DNA of 64,000 bases from Manihot esculenta (taxonomy: Eukaryota; Streptophyta; Magnoliopsida; Malpighiales; Euphorbiaceae): assembly GCF_001659605.2 (NCBI RefSeq), contig NC_035161.2, positions 7,889,556 through 7,953,555 of the forward strand. The letters are read 5' to 3'. Positions 12,245 to 24,080 of the stretch are shown here, piece by piece (positions within the stretch are counted from its first letter, which is position 1; every line of letters begins with the position of its first letter). The notes beneath the pieces are model-generated. The model did no database searches, was not told the DNA's origin, and worked only from the letters and a program-made list of their open reading frames with translations. A program made the position numbers and the translations under genes.

Positions 12245-14395
12245 TGTAACAGCCTGGAAACCGAACTGCTACCGGTGCTAGGATCCAGATCGGCTTAAGG
12301 CAGCCGGGACCTGTAGCAAGCCTACTGTAAACTCTGTGTACTTGTAGAAACCCATACATGATCATACATTTTCTGTAAAAATTAAAACTTTCCTCTGTAC
12401 CAAGGCTCAACCTGTGCATGCACTAACTCTGTACTATAAAACCCCTGCCAGAGCTCTCATCTTTGCTTTAGGCGGTTAAACTCGTACTATGTTAAGCCTG
12501 GTTTTTCAAACACATCAAGTAAAACATTTACATAAAAAGATCATGTATACAAAAGGGTTACAACTCTTATAAGACAAGCACCATTCTATACACTGTACAA
12601 CATAAACTATCTCTTTATAATTACATGTCCAGACTAGCTATTACATATCACTTTACTCTTCTGTACCCTGCTGACTTCCCTCTAGACTCTGAACCTGCAA
12701 AACTAGGGTTAAGGGAGTGGGATGAGCTATACTAGCCCAGTGAGCCGAACTATAAAATATGATATTAAAACATGATCTCATGAAGTGCGTCACGTCACAA
12801 ACAAGCCACATCAAGGGTAATCCTATCACCAACTAGTCCCAGCATCGTCTCTGTACCAGGGCGTAGAGGTAGGCACCCGGTCTATCTCGTATATATATAT
12901 GTGTATATAACACCTGTGTCAGGGCATAGAGGTAGGCACCCGACCTTTCTCGTCTATGCCAGGGCGTAGAGGTAGGCCACCGGCTCTCAGGGACTATTGG
13001 ATCATCCAGAATTCACCCACATCAACAACATAGGATGCAATGCAACATATTCGTGTATTCTAATGCAATCAACCTACTGCATAATCATGATGCGTGAAAT
13101 ATGCTAAAAGCATTTGATTTCTCATATTAAAACAGTTAAGTTTAGTTCCACTCACCTCTAGCTGACTCTGAACTGACTCTGCAGGTTCTGAAGCAGTGCT
13201 CACTGCTGATCTCCCTGGTTCCTCTGGTCTGTTCTTACACAGGTGGACTCAAATGAGGGACCAAACTAACTCAAGGACAACTCCATAAAACTCCCCAAAA
13301 GCCCTCTAAAACATCCTAAAACTATCACATAAAACATGCAAAAGAAGACTGCACAGGGCACTTTCGGCGGCAGGTTCGGCGGCCGAAACCCCCCTCCAGA
13401 GATGAAACTCATGCATGTTCGGCGGCACCTTCGGCAGCCGAAAGTCTCGTCCAGAGACGAAACTCGGGTACTTTCGACGGAACTTTCGGCGGCCGAACCT
13501 TCCCTCTAGAGACGAAAGTCCCAATTTTCGGAGGCAAGCTTAGGCAGCCGAAACCACCTCCTTAGCACGTTCGGCGGCCGAACCTTCCTTCGGCGGCCGA
13601 ACCTGGTTTTGCCTGAAGGGCAGAACCCTGCTCTGCTTCATGCAAACTCTCCCCCAAACTTACCCAAACATGCAATCAACTACTCCCAACTAGCACATAC
13701 CTTATATCATGCATAAAAGGTCTAAAACTAACTTATAACCCCAACAAACATATCAAAACAACACTTAAACATGCTTATACACAAAATCATCAAAAACCTC
13801 AACTTAACCTAAACATGCATATCCACCATAAACTCCTATAAAACCTTCAAAAATCAAGAAAGGAAGTTCAGGATCTTCACTTACCTCTTCCAAACAAGAT
13901 AATAAACGATCCCAACGTGGAGATATGGAAAAATCCTCTCTCAAAGTCTCCAAGCTTCCAAACTTTGCTCTTTTGCTCAAAAACTTCAAAACCACATAAA
14001 AACTCATCAAAACCATGGAAGATTTGAGAAAACATGAAAACTCACCCAAGGAAGATCATGGTCTCACCTGGGTCTGGAGAAATGGAAAGCAAACTTATCC
14101 ATTTGACCGACCTAGGGCCTTTTATAGGTGGCTGGCCAAACCAACTACGGCGGCCGAACGTGAAACCCGAAAGCCATGCATGTTCGGCGACCGAAAGTCA
14201 CCTTCGGCGGCTGAACCTTGGCATTTCTCCCTTGGTGCTTTTCTTTCAAAAACTCATTTCTTTTAAGCTTTAAAACATTAAAACTCAGTAAAAACACTTA
14301 TAAAAACATACCCTTTACCTTTCTAGAGAGTTTCGACACCCGGAATTCCACCGGACGGCAGGAATTTTGACGCCAGACTCTAGCCGGGTATTACA
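12245..14395 (-). mobile_element. Nested solo Tekay-type LTR, 2151 bp
   Basis: It runs from TGTAACAGCC to GGGTATTACA and is flanked by a perfect GCCGG duplication at 12240-12244 and 14396-14400. Removing it and one duplication copy restores a normal LTR sequence around position 60 of the host LTR. It has its own GGCGGCCGAA array (about 13360-13605), a TATA block near 14120 and minirepeats near 12850-12980. No internal region is present, so it is a solo LTR. Confidence 0.9.
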
Positions 14396-15600
14396 GCCGG
14401 GACCCGTAGCAAGCCTTACATACATCCTGTCATACCTGATAATATCCCATACATGATCATACATTAAAAAATTTAAAACTTTCCATATACCAAACTTGAC
14501 ATGTGCATGCATCATAACTATAAACATAAAACCCCATACTAGAGCCCTCATCAAATGCTCTAGTGGGTTAACATAACATACATCAAGCTTGGTTCATCAT
14601 TTCTCATCATAAAAATATTTCATTTAAAGATCATGTACAAAGGGATAACCATAAACATTAGGGCCAAGCACAATACTAATTCTCAATTCCTTTCTTTACA
14701 TTACTTAACATCATATACATTACATGTCCACTACTAACTATTACATAGACATCACTTCAACCTTGAAGACTTCCCGGTCTATCCTGAACCTGTAAGCCTG
14801 GGGGTTAAGGGAGAGGGGTGAGCTAAAAAGCCCAGTGAGCAGAACCATAAAACAATATATAAAACACATGCTTTCATGAAATGCATCACATCACAAATAA
14901 TTCACATCAAGGATGGACTTGTCACCAATAACCCTCTACATATCCAATTGTGTCAGGGGTATAGAATGGGCCTCACTAGTCTTTCTCTTAACATAATATA
15001 ACATAACATAACATAACCAATGTGCCAGGGGCGTAGAATGGGCCTCACTGGACTTCCATACCGTATCGTATCATAACCTGCTCGAGGGCTAGTGGGTAAT
15101 CCAATATCCATCCACATCAACATCATATTATGCAATGCAACATATTCGTGAATTCTAATGCAAACAACCTAATACATAACATGGCATTCATGATGCATGG
15201 ATCATGCTCGAAATTCAGTTGCTTTAAAATATAAAGTTCAATTCTACTCACCTCTGGCTGACTTTGAACAGCTAACACTGTGGGCCTCATCGGTTTTTCG
15301 GGTCCGATCCTACAAAGGTGGACTCGAATGAGGTGCCAAACATACACTAACATGACTATAGACAACTCCCCAAAAACCCCCTAAAACATCACAAAACATG
15401 CATGCAAAACAAGCAAAGGAAGGCTGGATAGGGGACTTTCGGCGGCACCTTCGGCGGTCGAAAGTTCCTTCTAGATCCGAAACTAATGCACTTTCGGCAG
15501 CAGGTTCGGCAGCCGAAACTCCCCTCCAGAGCCGAAAGTCCAACTTTCGAGGGCGAGTTTAGGCAGCCAAAACATGCCACCATAGGCAGGTTCGGCGGCC

Positions 15601-16846
15601 GAACATGGCTTCGGTAGCCGAACCTGAGTTCTTCCAGAAAGGGAGAACTCAAGCCTCTCATGCACATTTGCCTACCAAACCCTCCAAACTCGTTCACAAC
15701 ACTCACCAGCATGCACAAACATATATTCAAGCATATAGGGGTCTCAAACTAGCCTAAACCCCAACAAACATCAACATAGCAACACATTTAACATACTTTT
15801 ACCATTTAACTAACATAAATCCTAACCTTTTACATCTACTCTAATCATGCACTAAACCCCCTTAAAACCTTTCAAAACTTACTTAAAACATAAAAAGAGG
15901 TGAGGATCAACGCTTACCTCTTGAAGATCGAGAGAAGGCATGACCCAACTTGGAGATTTGGGAAAAACGAGTTCTGAAGGTCTCCAAGCTTCCAAACTTC
16001 AATCTTTGCTTAAAAATCTTCAAAACCAAGTTAAAACTCATAAAAAATATGAATGATTGTAGGAAAACATCAAAACTAACCATTGAAGGGCATGGACTCA
16101 CCTTTGCCCGAAAATAGAGAAGAAAACTCGTCCATTTTCTGACATGAAGCCTTTTATAGGTGGCTGGCCAGACCACCTTCGGGGGCCAAAGGTGCTCCCT
16201 AAACTGCACCATGTTCGGTGGCTGAACATGGCTTCGGTAGCCGAACCTGAGTTCTTCCAGAAAGGGAGAACTCAAGCCTCTCATGCACATTTGCCTCCCA
16301 AACCCTCCAAACTCGTTCACAACACTCACCAGCATGCACAAACATATATTCAAGCATATAGGGGTCTCAAACTAGCCTAAACCCCAACAAACATCAACAT
16401 AGCAACACATTTAACATACTTTTACCATTTAACTAACATAAACCCTAACCTTTTACATCTACTCTAATCATGCACTAAACCCCCTTAAAACCTTTCAAAA
16501 CTTACTTAAAACATAAAAAGAGGTGAGGATCAACGCTTACCTCTTGAAGATCGAGAGAAGGCATGACCCAACTTGGAGATTTGGGAAAAACGAGTTCTGA
16601 AGGTCTCCAAGCTTCCAAACTTCAATCTTTGCTTAAAAATCTTCAAAACCAAGTTAAAACTCATAAAAAATATGAATGATTGTAGGAAAACATCAAAACT
16701 AACCATTGAAGGGCATGTACTCACCTTTGCCCGAAAATAGAGAAGAAAACTCGTCCATTTTCTGACATGAAGCCTTTTATAGGTGGCTGGCCAGACCACC
16801 TTCGGGGGCCAAAGGTGCTCCCTAAACTGCACCATGTTCGGTGGCC
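15601..16846 (-). repeat. 623-bp tandem duplication inside the LTR
   Basis: Copy 1 is 15601-16223 and copy 2 is 16224-16846. The copies are nearly identical and both boundaries fall at GAACATG words within the GGCCGAA modules. Each copy has its own TATA box (plus-strand TTTTATA at 16152-16158 and 16775-16781) and its own CTTACCTCTT donor-like site. Confidence 0.9.
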
Positions 16847-17026
16847 GAACATGAATTTCCTTCCAAGGCACTTTTCTTTCAAAAACTCAATTTCTTTCTT
16901 ATTTAAAACCTTAAAATACATAAAAACATTTTATAAAAACATATTTTACCCTTCTAGAGGTTTTCGACATCCAAGATTCTGCCGGACGGTAGGAATTCCG
17001 ATACCGGAGTTTAGCCGGGTATTACA

Positions 17027-20000
17027 TTAAGTAAATATATTTGATAAATATATATGTTTTCACTTTGTATAAAAATAATTTATTATAAGATTTTCCAAAG
17101 TTTTAAAAATTATAATTATTAAAAATTAAAAAAAAAATATCTGCGCATTGTGCAGGTTCGATGGTAACTAATAAAAAAATAATCAGATAAAAAAATATTC
17201 TAAGCACGGATAAAATTCAAAAATTGACAGAATTTCTCTTAATTATACTTGTAATTAATACATATAACCTGTTATAATTTTAAAATATAAAAATATGAAA
17301 GAGATGACGGGTGACTAGTATAATTAATTCATAATATATTTGCAACACTATTTTCTATTTCCTCTATGAGAATCAAAAGATTATATATATACATCAATTA
17401 AAATATATTCATTGGTCTGAGCATATAATCTATATATTATCTTCTAAAATTATAAAGAATTTAGGATTGAGCCGACCTACACTAGACTCTGATGGAGTGC
17501 TAAGAATGGATCACCCAAAGAAATTATAATATTAAAAATATAAGAATGAGTATAATTTAAATAAATAACACATGAAAATAGATAAATATAATTTAATTCA
17601 ATTAATATAAATTAAACTGAATAAACATTTTGCTAAGATATTGTTGCTGAAATGATGAATATAAAATCATAAATGTGATACATAAAATCTACATATACTC
17701 ATAATATGTTTCATGCTTCCTGTAGATAATGTTGACATTTTAAGTGTGTTAAAATAAAATAATAATAGTATGAGGGCAATGTTGGCATTTTAAACTCTAT
17801 GATTAAAATGTTGGTTCAAAAGCAAATAAAATACTGATCATATGCAGAGTTACCCCAAAGGATGACCACCTTACATACGCCTATATTATATTAAGTGTTT
17901 CAAAGATAATATAAATATATGCTAAACTGAAAATAAATCATCTATCATCAGGGTGTTATCTACATAGTATAATCGACTATTTATTCAGCCTTACTTTAAA
18001 TTTTATTTTTATTAATTTAAAAAATACAAATTCATTTTATCCATTCTCATATATATATATATAAATATATATTTTAAAAAATATCAATATTATATATTTA
18101 TCCGCTTATATTAATGAAGGCAAAATAAGTTTAGAAAACACATCCTATTATGTATACTGGTACCTGATCAAGAAAAATAAATATATTTTAAGTGATAAAT
18201 AAATATTGTAAAATAAAAATATAAAATGTGAAATGTAAATTTTAGTATTATATATATATATATTTAAAAAAATTTATTAATATTTCGGCATAACTAGAAT
18301 TTTTAAAATTACACAGACTAAAATATTATGAATATTATTTAGATCAATTTATAAAAATTATTAATTCTAAAAATAGAATTTTATTAATTGATATGACTAA
18401 AATTTACTTTTTTTTTCATTATTAAATTATAAAATCATGAGAAAATAAATTAAATCATAATAATCTGAATAAATGAAAATAAAATTTATTTTGAAAGTTT
18501 ATAGATTGATTGGATTGACAATAATAAGATTTAGATTGAAATTTTTTTTTTCTTTTTATAAATATAGCAAAATTCTGTTTTTTTGAAAAGAAGAAAAAAA
18601 AAGCTCCGGTTTCTGAATCCTTTCCGAAATCAGAACTTTTATTTATTATATATATATTTTTTTTTAAATTCATAAATTTAATTTTTCTTTCAGAGTATTA
18701 TTAATTTAATAAATTAGATTAATAAGATTTTACGTTGTATTTTTTGACATTTTATCTTAGTTTAAGATAAATCGTTTGATATAGTTGATCATTGATAATT
18801 AGTAGCCGATGTTGATAGCGAATGATTAATAGCTAATTATTACTTACGGTTAAAATATCTAAAATATTTAATAAAAAAATTTTAATTTTTATTATTTAAA
18901 TGTAAATTGATGAATAAGGATATATATTATATAATTTATTTATAATTAAAATGTATAGAAAAATTAACAATTTATTATATAATATATATATAATTTTAAA
19001 ATATGATTATCAATAAAATATATTTTATTTTTATGCATATATAAGTTATTTTTATAATATTTATATTTATTTTATAATTATAAATATTTTAATAATATAA
19101 ATTAAAATTTATTTTAATATAAATATTTGATAATTAATAAATATTTAAAAAAATAATATAATCAAAATAAAATATAAAGTCTCATCACGTATTAACGGCT
19201 AATGAGAAAAAATTATAAATTTAAAATTAATTAAAAAGGCTGTTGATAAACTACTTATCCATTATTAATAGTCTTTTTTTTAAGTTATTAAACGAAAAAA
19301 TAAACTGTTTGGAAACTGATGAATTATCAGTAGAAAGTTATCTATAGAGTGAGTAGGATTCGATTCAAATAAAAAAAATTGATTGAATTGAATTAATTTA
19401 AAATTTTAATTTAATTTTTTTTATTTCAATTTAATTTTTAATTTAAAAAATTGTAATTATTTTAATTTAGTTCAATTTTAATTAAAAAAATAAAAAAATT
19501 TAAATTGAACTAATTAGTAATAATAATATATTATTTTTAATAATATACAGAAATTAAAATATATTAAAATTAAAATATTCTAATTAAATTTTAAAATACA
19601 GTAAAAAATAAAAAATTTATTAAAAATTTAAATCGATCAAACTGAATTAAATCGAATTGAATCAGACCGATTTAATTTGATTCAATTTTTTATTAAAATT
19701 GATTTAGTTTAAATTTTATAAATAATAAAATTTCAATTTTTGATTTATTCGGTTAACTGAATCGACTGAATATTCGCTTCTAATTATCTGTACGAATGAA
19801 AAAAAGTAAAAAATAAACCAAATACTCTTTTAAGTTCTAACCTGTAAAAGAAAATAAAAAGGAAATAAGTACTTTTGTTAAAAAAAAATTACTGATTAAT
19901 AAGAAAGATTATTGATTATGAATTATGAATTTGTTATATTTTTTAATTATTTTTAAAATTAATAAAAATATATAATTTATTGAAGAAATTTAAAATGTTT

Positions 20001-20520
20001 TATTATTGCATTCAAATATGAAAGTCTCCTCCTCCATCACAAGACTTGGGAGTGTAGCAATAGCATGGGTTAAATTACTTTCTTGCCCACCACAGATTAT
20101 TGACTTTGAAATATTTATGTAATCCCTTTGGAATGGAAGTTCCAATTAAGTCATAAGTTTTTATTTTAAAGGTATTTATAATATAGTATTTAAGATATAA
20201 TAAAATTTAAACATTAATTTAGTTAATTCATGAGATTTTACTTTATTATTTAAATAATCATTATATTAAAATTTACTGGTATACCGCTTTTATAAAAATG
20301 GATTTAAAGCAGCAAATTGAAATTATTTTTATAAATAAAATAAATATAAAAAAAACTTGGTATAATTTTATATATATCGATATAATTTTATTATTTTTTA
20401 TTCTTATTTATATAATTTTATTTTTATATAAATAATTAAAAATTATTTATATATTTTATATTGTGTGATTTTTTTTTTAAATAAAAAAAATTAGATAAAC
20501 AACTAACTCAATTTGAAATA
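17027..20520. repeat. AT-rich 3' flank of RLP unit A
   Basis: No gene is visible. The stretch is homologous in order to 27327-28489 plus 30661-33115 (unit B) and to 42301-46470 (unit D), so it is the 3' flank that was duplicated together with each RLP gene. It holds short (AT)n tracts near 18050 and 18250, a decayed CGGTTCGGTT-type repeat at about 19340-19790, and recurring AGTAGCCGATGTTGATAGC-like words near 18800 that suggest a small transposon relic. Confidence 0.7.
19340..19790. repeat. CGGTTCGGTT-type repeat, decayed copy
   Basis: The same internal order as 1-338 is recognisable, but nearly all CG words have become TG/CA/TA words (for example GATTGAATTGAATTAATTTA). It ends near CTGAATCGACTGAATATTCG. 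Confidence 0.6.
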
Positions 20521-20531
20521 TTCTGTGCAAT

Positions 20532-20757
20532 TCAAAAACAAGAGCGAGTCTTGTGGGGGCCGGAGGAATTTCTGTATGCTTCCATTGCTTTTCTTGTGTT
20601 TGGAACCACATTAGTAATTGCAGCCGTGAGGTCGATTTTGGTAATTATACCCATCGTCGATTCTTTGGCTGCGGGAGAAGACGCACTTCCGGCGCCTGTA
20701 ATTCCTTGTAAGCAAACAGCGTCGGAGGAGAAGGAGCAGCAAAGACCAAACATGTGA
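20532..20757. other. Conserved short open segment of unknown function, unit A copy
   Basis: This GC-richer island in AT-rich DNA is open on both strands: a 68-aa plus-strand frame (20551-20757, hydrophobic core FLYASIAFLVFGTTLVIAAV then a charged tail) and a 73-aa minus-strand frame (20532-20753, starting MFGLCCSFSSDAVC). The copy at 33116-33318 keeps both frames open through two 3-bp indels. I recognise neither protein. It could be an exon or gene end that was duplicated with the RLP units. The coding strand cannot be decided from two close copies. Confidence 0.35.
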
Positions 20758-21324
20758 AATAATATAAGATGACGTTGGTTGACAGAGGGATTTAATTTCC
20801 AGCCAATTGATTATTTTCATGCTGGATCACGTGCGTGGCACAAGGTTGGAAAATTCAGAGAGGAAAAAAGAAATTGCAAAAAATGCTAAAACTGGGTTTG
20901 GTTGTTAGAAATTATTAGATATATAAAAATTGTCGATTTTTATATTAAAATTCGTATGATTTTTTTTTTAGTTGGCAATTTTTCTATTATTTTATAGCAA
21001 TTTAAAGTTATTGTACAGAAAATTTAAAGTTATTAATATAGGAATTATCTTAGAAAAAGCTCAAGAATATCACACAAAAACACATCCCCTTTAAAGAAAA
21101 TCTTCCAGCCTTCCAAACTTCAAATCTCGAATGGAAGAGGGTCTTTATTTAAATTTAGCTTAACATCTGCTGCAATCTCAAACAATCTTGAATCCTACAT
21201 TGAACACTATCATCAACAATTAACATTAATAACATTAATTGAAATTTCTGTCAATTTGCATCTCTAACAACATTAATAAAGCATCCATGAATTATGAGTG
21301 ATTAAATGGAAAGAACTAACCTTC
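20758..21324. other. Spacer between conserved short segment and RLP1
   Basis: No gene is seen. The sequence matches 33319-33798 in unit B, with small indels. It contains the presumed 3' untranslated region and termination region of RLP1, which is read leftward. Confidence 0.5.
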
Positions 21325-24080
21325 TCATGCATTTCCTTCTAATTTGTTTCTGAGAAACTTTCTCTTCACTTGATTTGCCTTGATTGCAATTGTTACCCAA
21401 AGCTTGTTGTAGACTCTGTCAACTAACCCAAACCAAGCACACCTCCATGAGTCGTTGAAGTACAAGATGCTACAAACTCCAACAAATCCAGCCGCAAATC
21501 CCATTCCCATACCACTGTAGAACCAAACCATTTCAGAGTCATCTTTCCTCGTAGTGCTACCTTTTTCATGACCTTTAGGCAATTCATCTGCATCATTTGA
21601 ACAGTTATTCAATGGAGGTCCACAAAGTCCATCGTTGCCGATGTAGATGGATTTGTCATCCAAAGTCTGAAGTTGATTTCCCGTTGGAATTCGTCCAGAT
21701 AAGTGATTGAATGACAAATTCAAGTGACTTAAAAAGTTCAAATCAGAAATGCTGAATGGAATAGAGCCAGAAAGTTCATTTTCAGACAAGTCAAGTGATT
21801 CTAGTGAGCTTAACTTGCCAATGTTCCAAGGGATATGTCCATCCAATTTGTTTGTAGATAGATTCAGGTTCTGTAGACCTGAAAGATTCATCAACTCCTG
21901 GGGAATTTCTCCAACAAAGTTATTTCCTGAAAGGTCAATGGAATACAGAAATCGAAGTGTTATACTATAGTCAAGCTCCATTCCTTTGACATAAACCTGC
22001 ACATTCTCACCATAGCTAGCTCTTGCAAATCCAAAAATGGGATCAGCATTAGCGTAATAGTCCCACTGCCCTTTCTGCTCATGCATAGCAATTGCAGTAA
22101 AATTGCCAAAACAATTAGGTATGGTTCCAGTCATCACGTTATTTGCCAAGTTCAATATGCGAAGAGAAGCAAGGTAGCAAAGCTGCAGAGGAATCTCACC
22201 TTCAAATTTATTGGAGTGAACACTCAGTACTTTCAGAGAAGATAGGCTCTCACCTATCCATGAAGGAATAAAACCATCAAAAGAATTCATGCTAAGATCA
22301 AGAGTCTCCAAGGATTCTAGATTCCTTAATGACATTGGGATCTTTCCTTGCAGAGTATTGTTTGCAGATGCAGGGAAACAAGCGACTCTTGAGAACCCAA
22401 GGACATTGGAACATCACCACTCAGCATATTACTTGAAAAATCAATCACAGTTAAACTTGTCAAATTTCCCCAACATGAAGGTATTCTTCCTGATAGCTGA
22501 TTATTCGAAAGATCAAGAATTTGTAAAGATTCAATCCTGCATAAAGTAGCTGGAACGGTACCATTCAAGTAGTTGCTGGAGAGGGATAAGTGTCGCAGAC
22601 TTGGCATCATATCACTGATATTCTGGGGAATCTGGCCGTGGAGCAAGTTGTTGGAGATATCCAATATGGTTGCATCAAACTGAGAACAGGTTAAAAAACC
22701 ATCAAACTGGTTAGATTTCAACAATATGATCCTATATTCGTTAGCATAAGTTGTGTTCAGTTTTCTGAAAGTTGGCAAGGTCCCAAACAACTGATTATAA
22801 GATAAATCCAATGATACAATATTGGAAGAAATATTTTCAAACCAGTCAGGGATGTTATCTGAGATGCTTGCATTAGACATGTCTAAAAATCTAATGCTCT
22901 TTTGTGTTCTGAGCCACTGTGGAAAAGGCCCTACTTCACAAGATGATAAATGAATCCAGGAAAGTTGAAAAGGAGGTATCCATTCGGGATCTATATCAAA
23001 AACTAAAGAATTCCCATCCATACTCAACTCAAACAAGCTTCTCAGGTTTAACAAGTGAAGTTCAGAAACTTTCCCATGCAATGAATTCTTACTGAAATCT
23101 AGTATTTCAAGGTTGTAAAGCTGTCCAATGGATACAGGAATTGAACCCCAGAAAGAGTTTTCAGAAAAAGAAAGCTCTTTCAGGCGTTTAAATTGTCCCA
23201 AATTATCTGGAATACTACCAGAATAGGAATTGTTTAAAAGAATCAGAGTCTCTAAACTGTTCTTGATGCAACCGGATGAGTTGCCAAAAGTTCCAGAAAT
23301 CTCCCCGCTGAACTTGTTGTAACCCAAGTGTAGCTCAATCAAATTGCAAAGCCTGTTCAACGTGTTGGGTATGTTGCCTTCTAAAGAATTAAAATCCGCA
23401 TCAAGGGAAGCAAGAGAATTAAGATTACTGATATCAGTGGAAAGAGACCCTCGGAAAGCATTATCTTGTAGAACAAGATTTTGAAGTTTGGTAATATTAT
23501 ATAACCAGCTAGGGATTGTGGAATGGAAGTTGTTCGATTCAAGGTCGAGAACCTCAAGAGATGTAAAATTGACATGTGAAACATCACCAATGATGGAAAG
23601 CTCACAATTCCACAATTCTAATTCTAGTAAAGAAGGAAGCATGTTTATTGACTGAAACCAATTGTCACACTTGTCCAGGACCACGTACGGCAAGTATAAG
23701 TATTTCAAAGAAGATGGAAAATGGAGACTGTGGATTGCCAATGAAGGATTCAAACTGAGATCAAGACACTGCAAGTTTGAAAGATTTCCAAGATGAAGGG
23801 AAATGTTTCCCATGATGGACGCCCAAGAAAGAACGAGCTTGACTACATGACCGGTTATGTCATCGCAAGTGACTCCGTGCCATCTGCAGCAATCATCTCC
23901 CGCCCATGAAGGCAACGAGTTTGAATTGTTGAGGAGGCTTGACTTGAACTTCACAAGAGCTTCTCTTTCAGTCTTGATACAGCTTCCATTGAAATTATCT
24001 CCATTGCAGAAGGAGGAAACGCTTTGAAGTAGAATGAGCAAGGCAAGAATCTCAACAACATTGGCAGTTGATGTTCCCAT
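21325..24080 (-). pseudogene. RLP1: LRR receptor-like protein with one frameshift
   Basis: The copy is close to full length. The first 584 codons (24080 down to 22326) encode the signal peptide (MGTSTANVVEILALLILLQS), the Cys-paired N-cap with DDCCRWHGVTC, and about 20 LRRs. The last 336 codons (22335 down to 21325) encode the remaining LRRs, island, GLCGPPL C-cap, transmembrane helix and basic tail. The two halves are in different frames. Compared with RLP2 one T is missing from a TTTT run at 22361-22363, which explains the break. As read, a protein lacking membrane anchor and C-terminal LRRs would be made. Everything else looks intact, so the lesion is recent or a sequencing error. The role would be as for RLP2. 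Confidence 0.85.

Larger units (their letters stand above)
12182..17026 (-). mobile_element. 5' LTR of element 1, split by a nested solo LTR
   Basis: The LTR starts TGTAACGACCC at 12182 next to the primer site, is interrupted at 12245-14395 by another LTR, resumes at 14396 and ends GGGTATTACA at 17026. It contains a 623-bp tandem duplication (15601-16223 and 16224-16846). Its minirepeat type (CAGGGGCGTAGAATGGGCCT, 14950-15060) differs from that of the 3' LTR of the same element. The base after the LTR is TTAAG, whereas the left LTR is preceded by AACAT, so the flanks do not form a target-site duplication. Confidence 0.8.

Noticed and set aside
4048..17026. One simple full-length element from 4048 to 17026
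   Set aside because: LTR starts occur at both 4048 and 4715, and the flanks do not match, so at least two insertions plus rearrangement are needed.
20611..20820. 69-residue minus-strand frame starting MKIINWLEIKSLCQ
   Set aside because: It is one of several open frames over the same GC-rich segment, conserved only as a by-product of the recent duplication.
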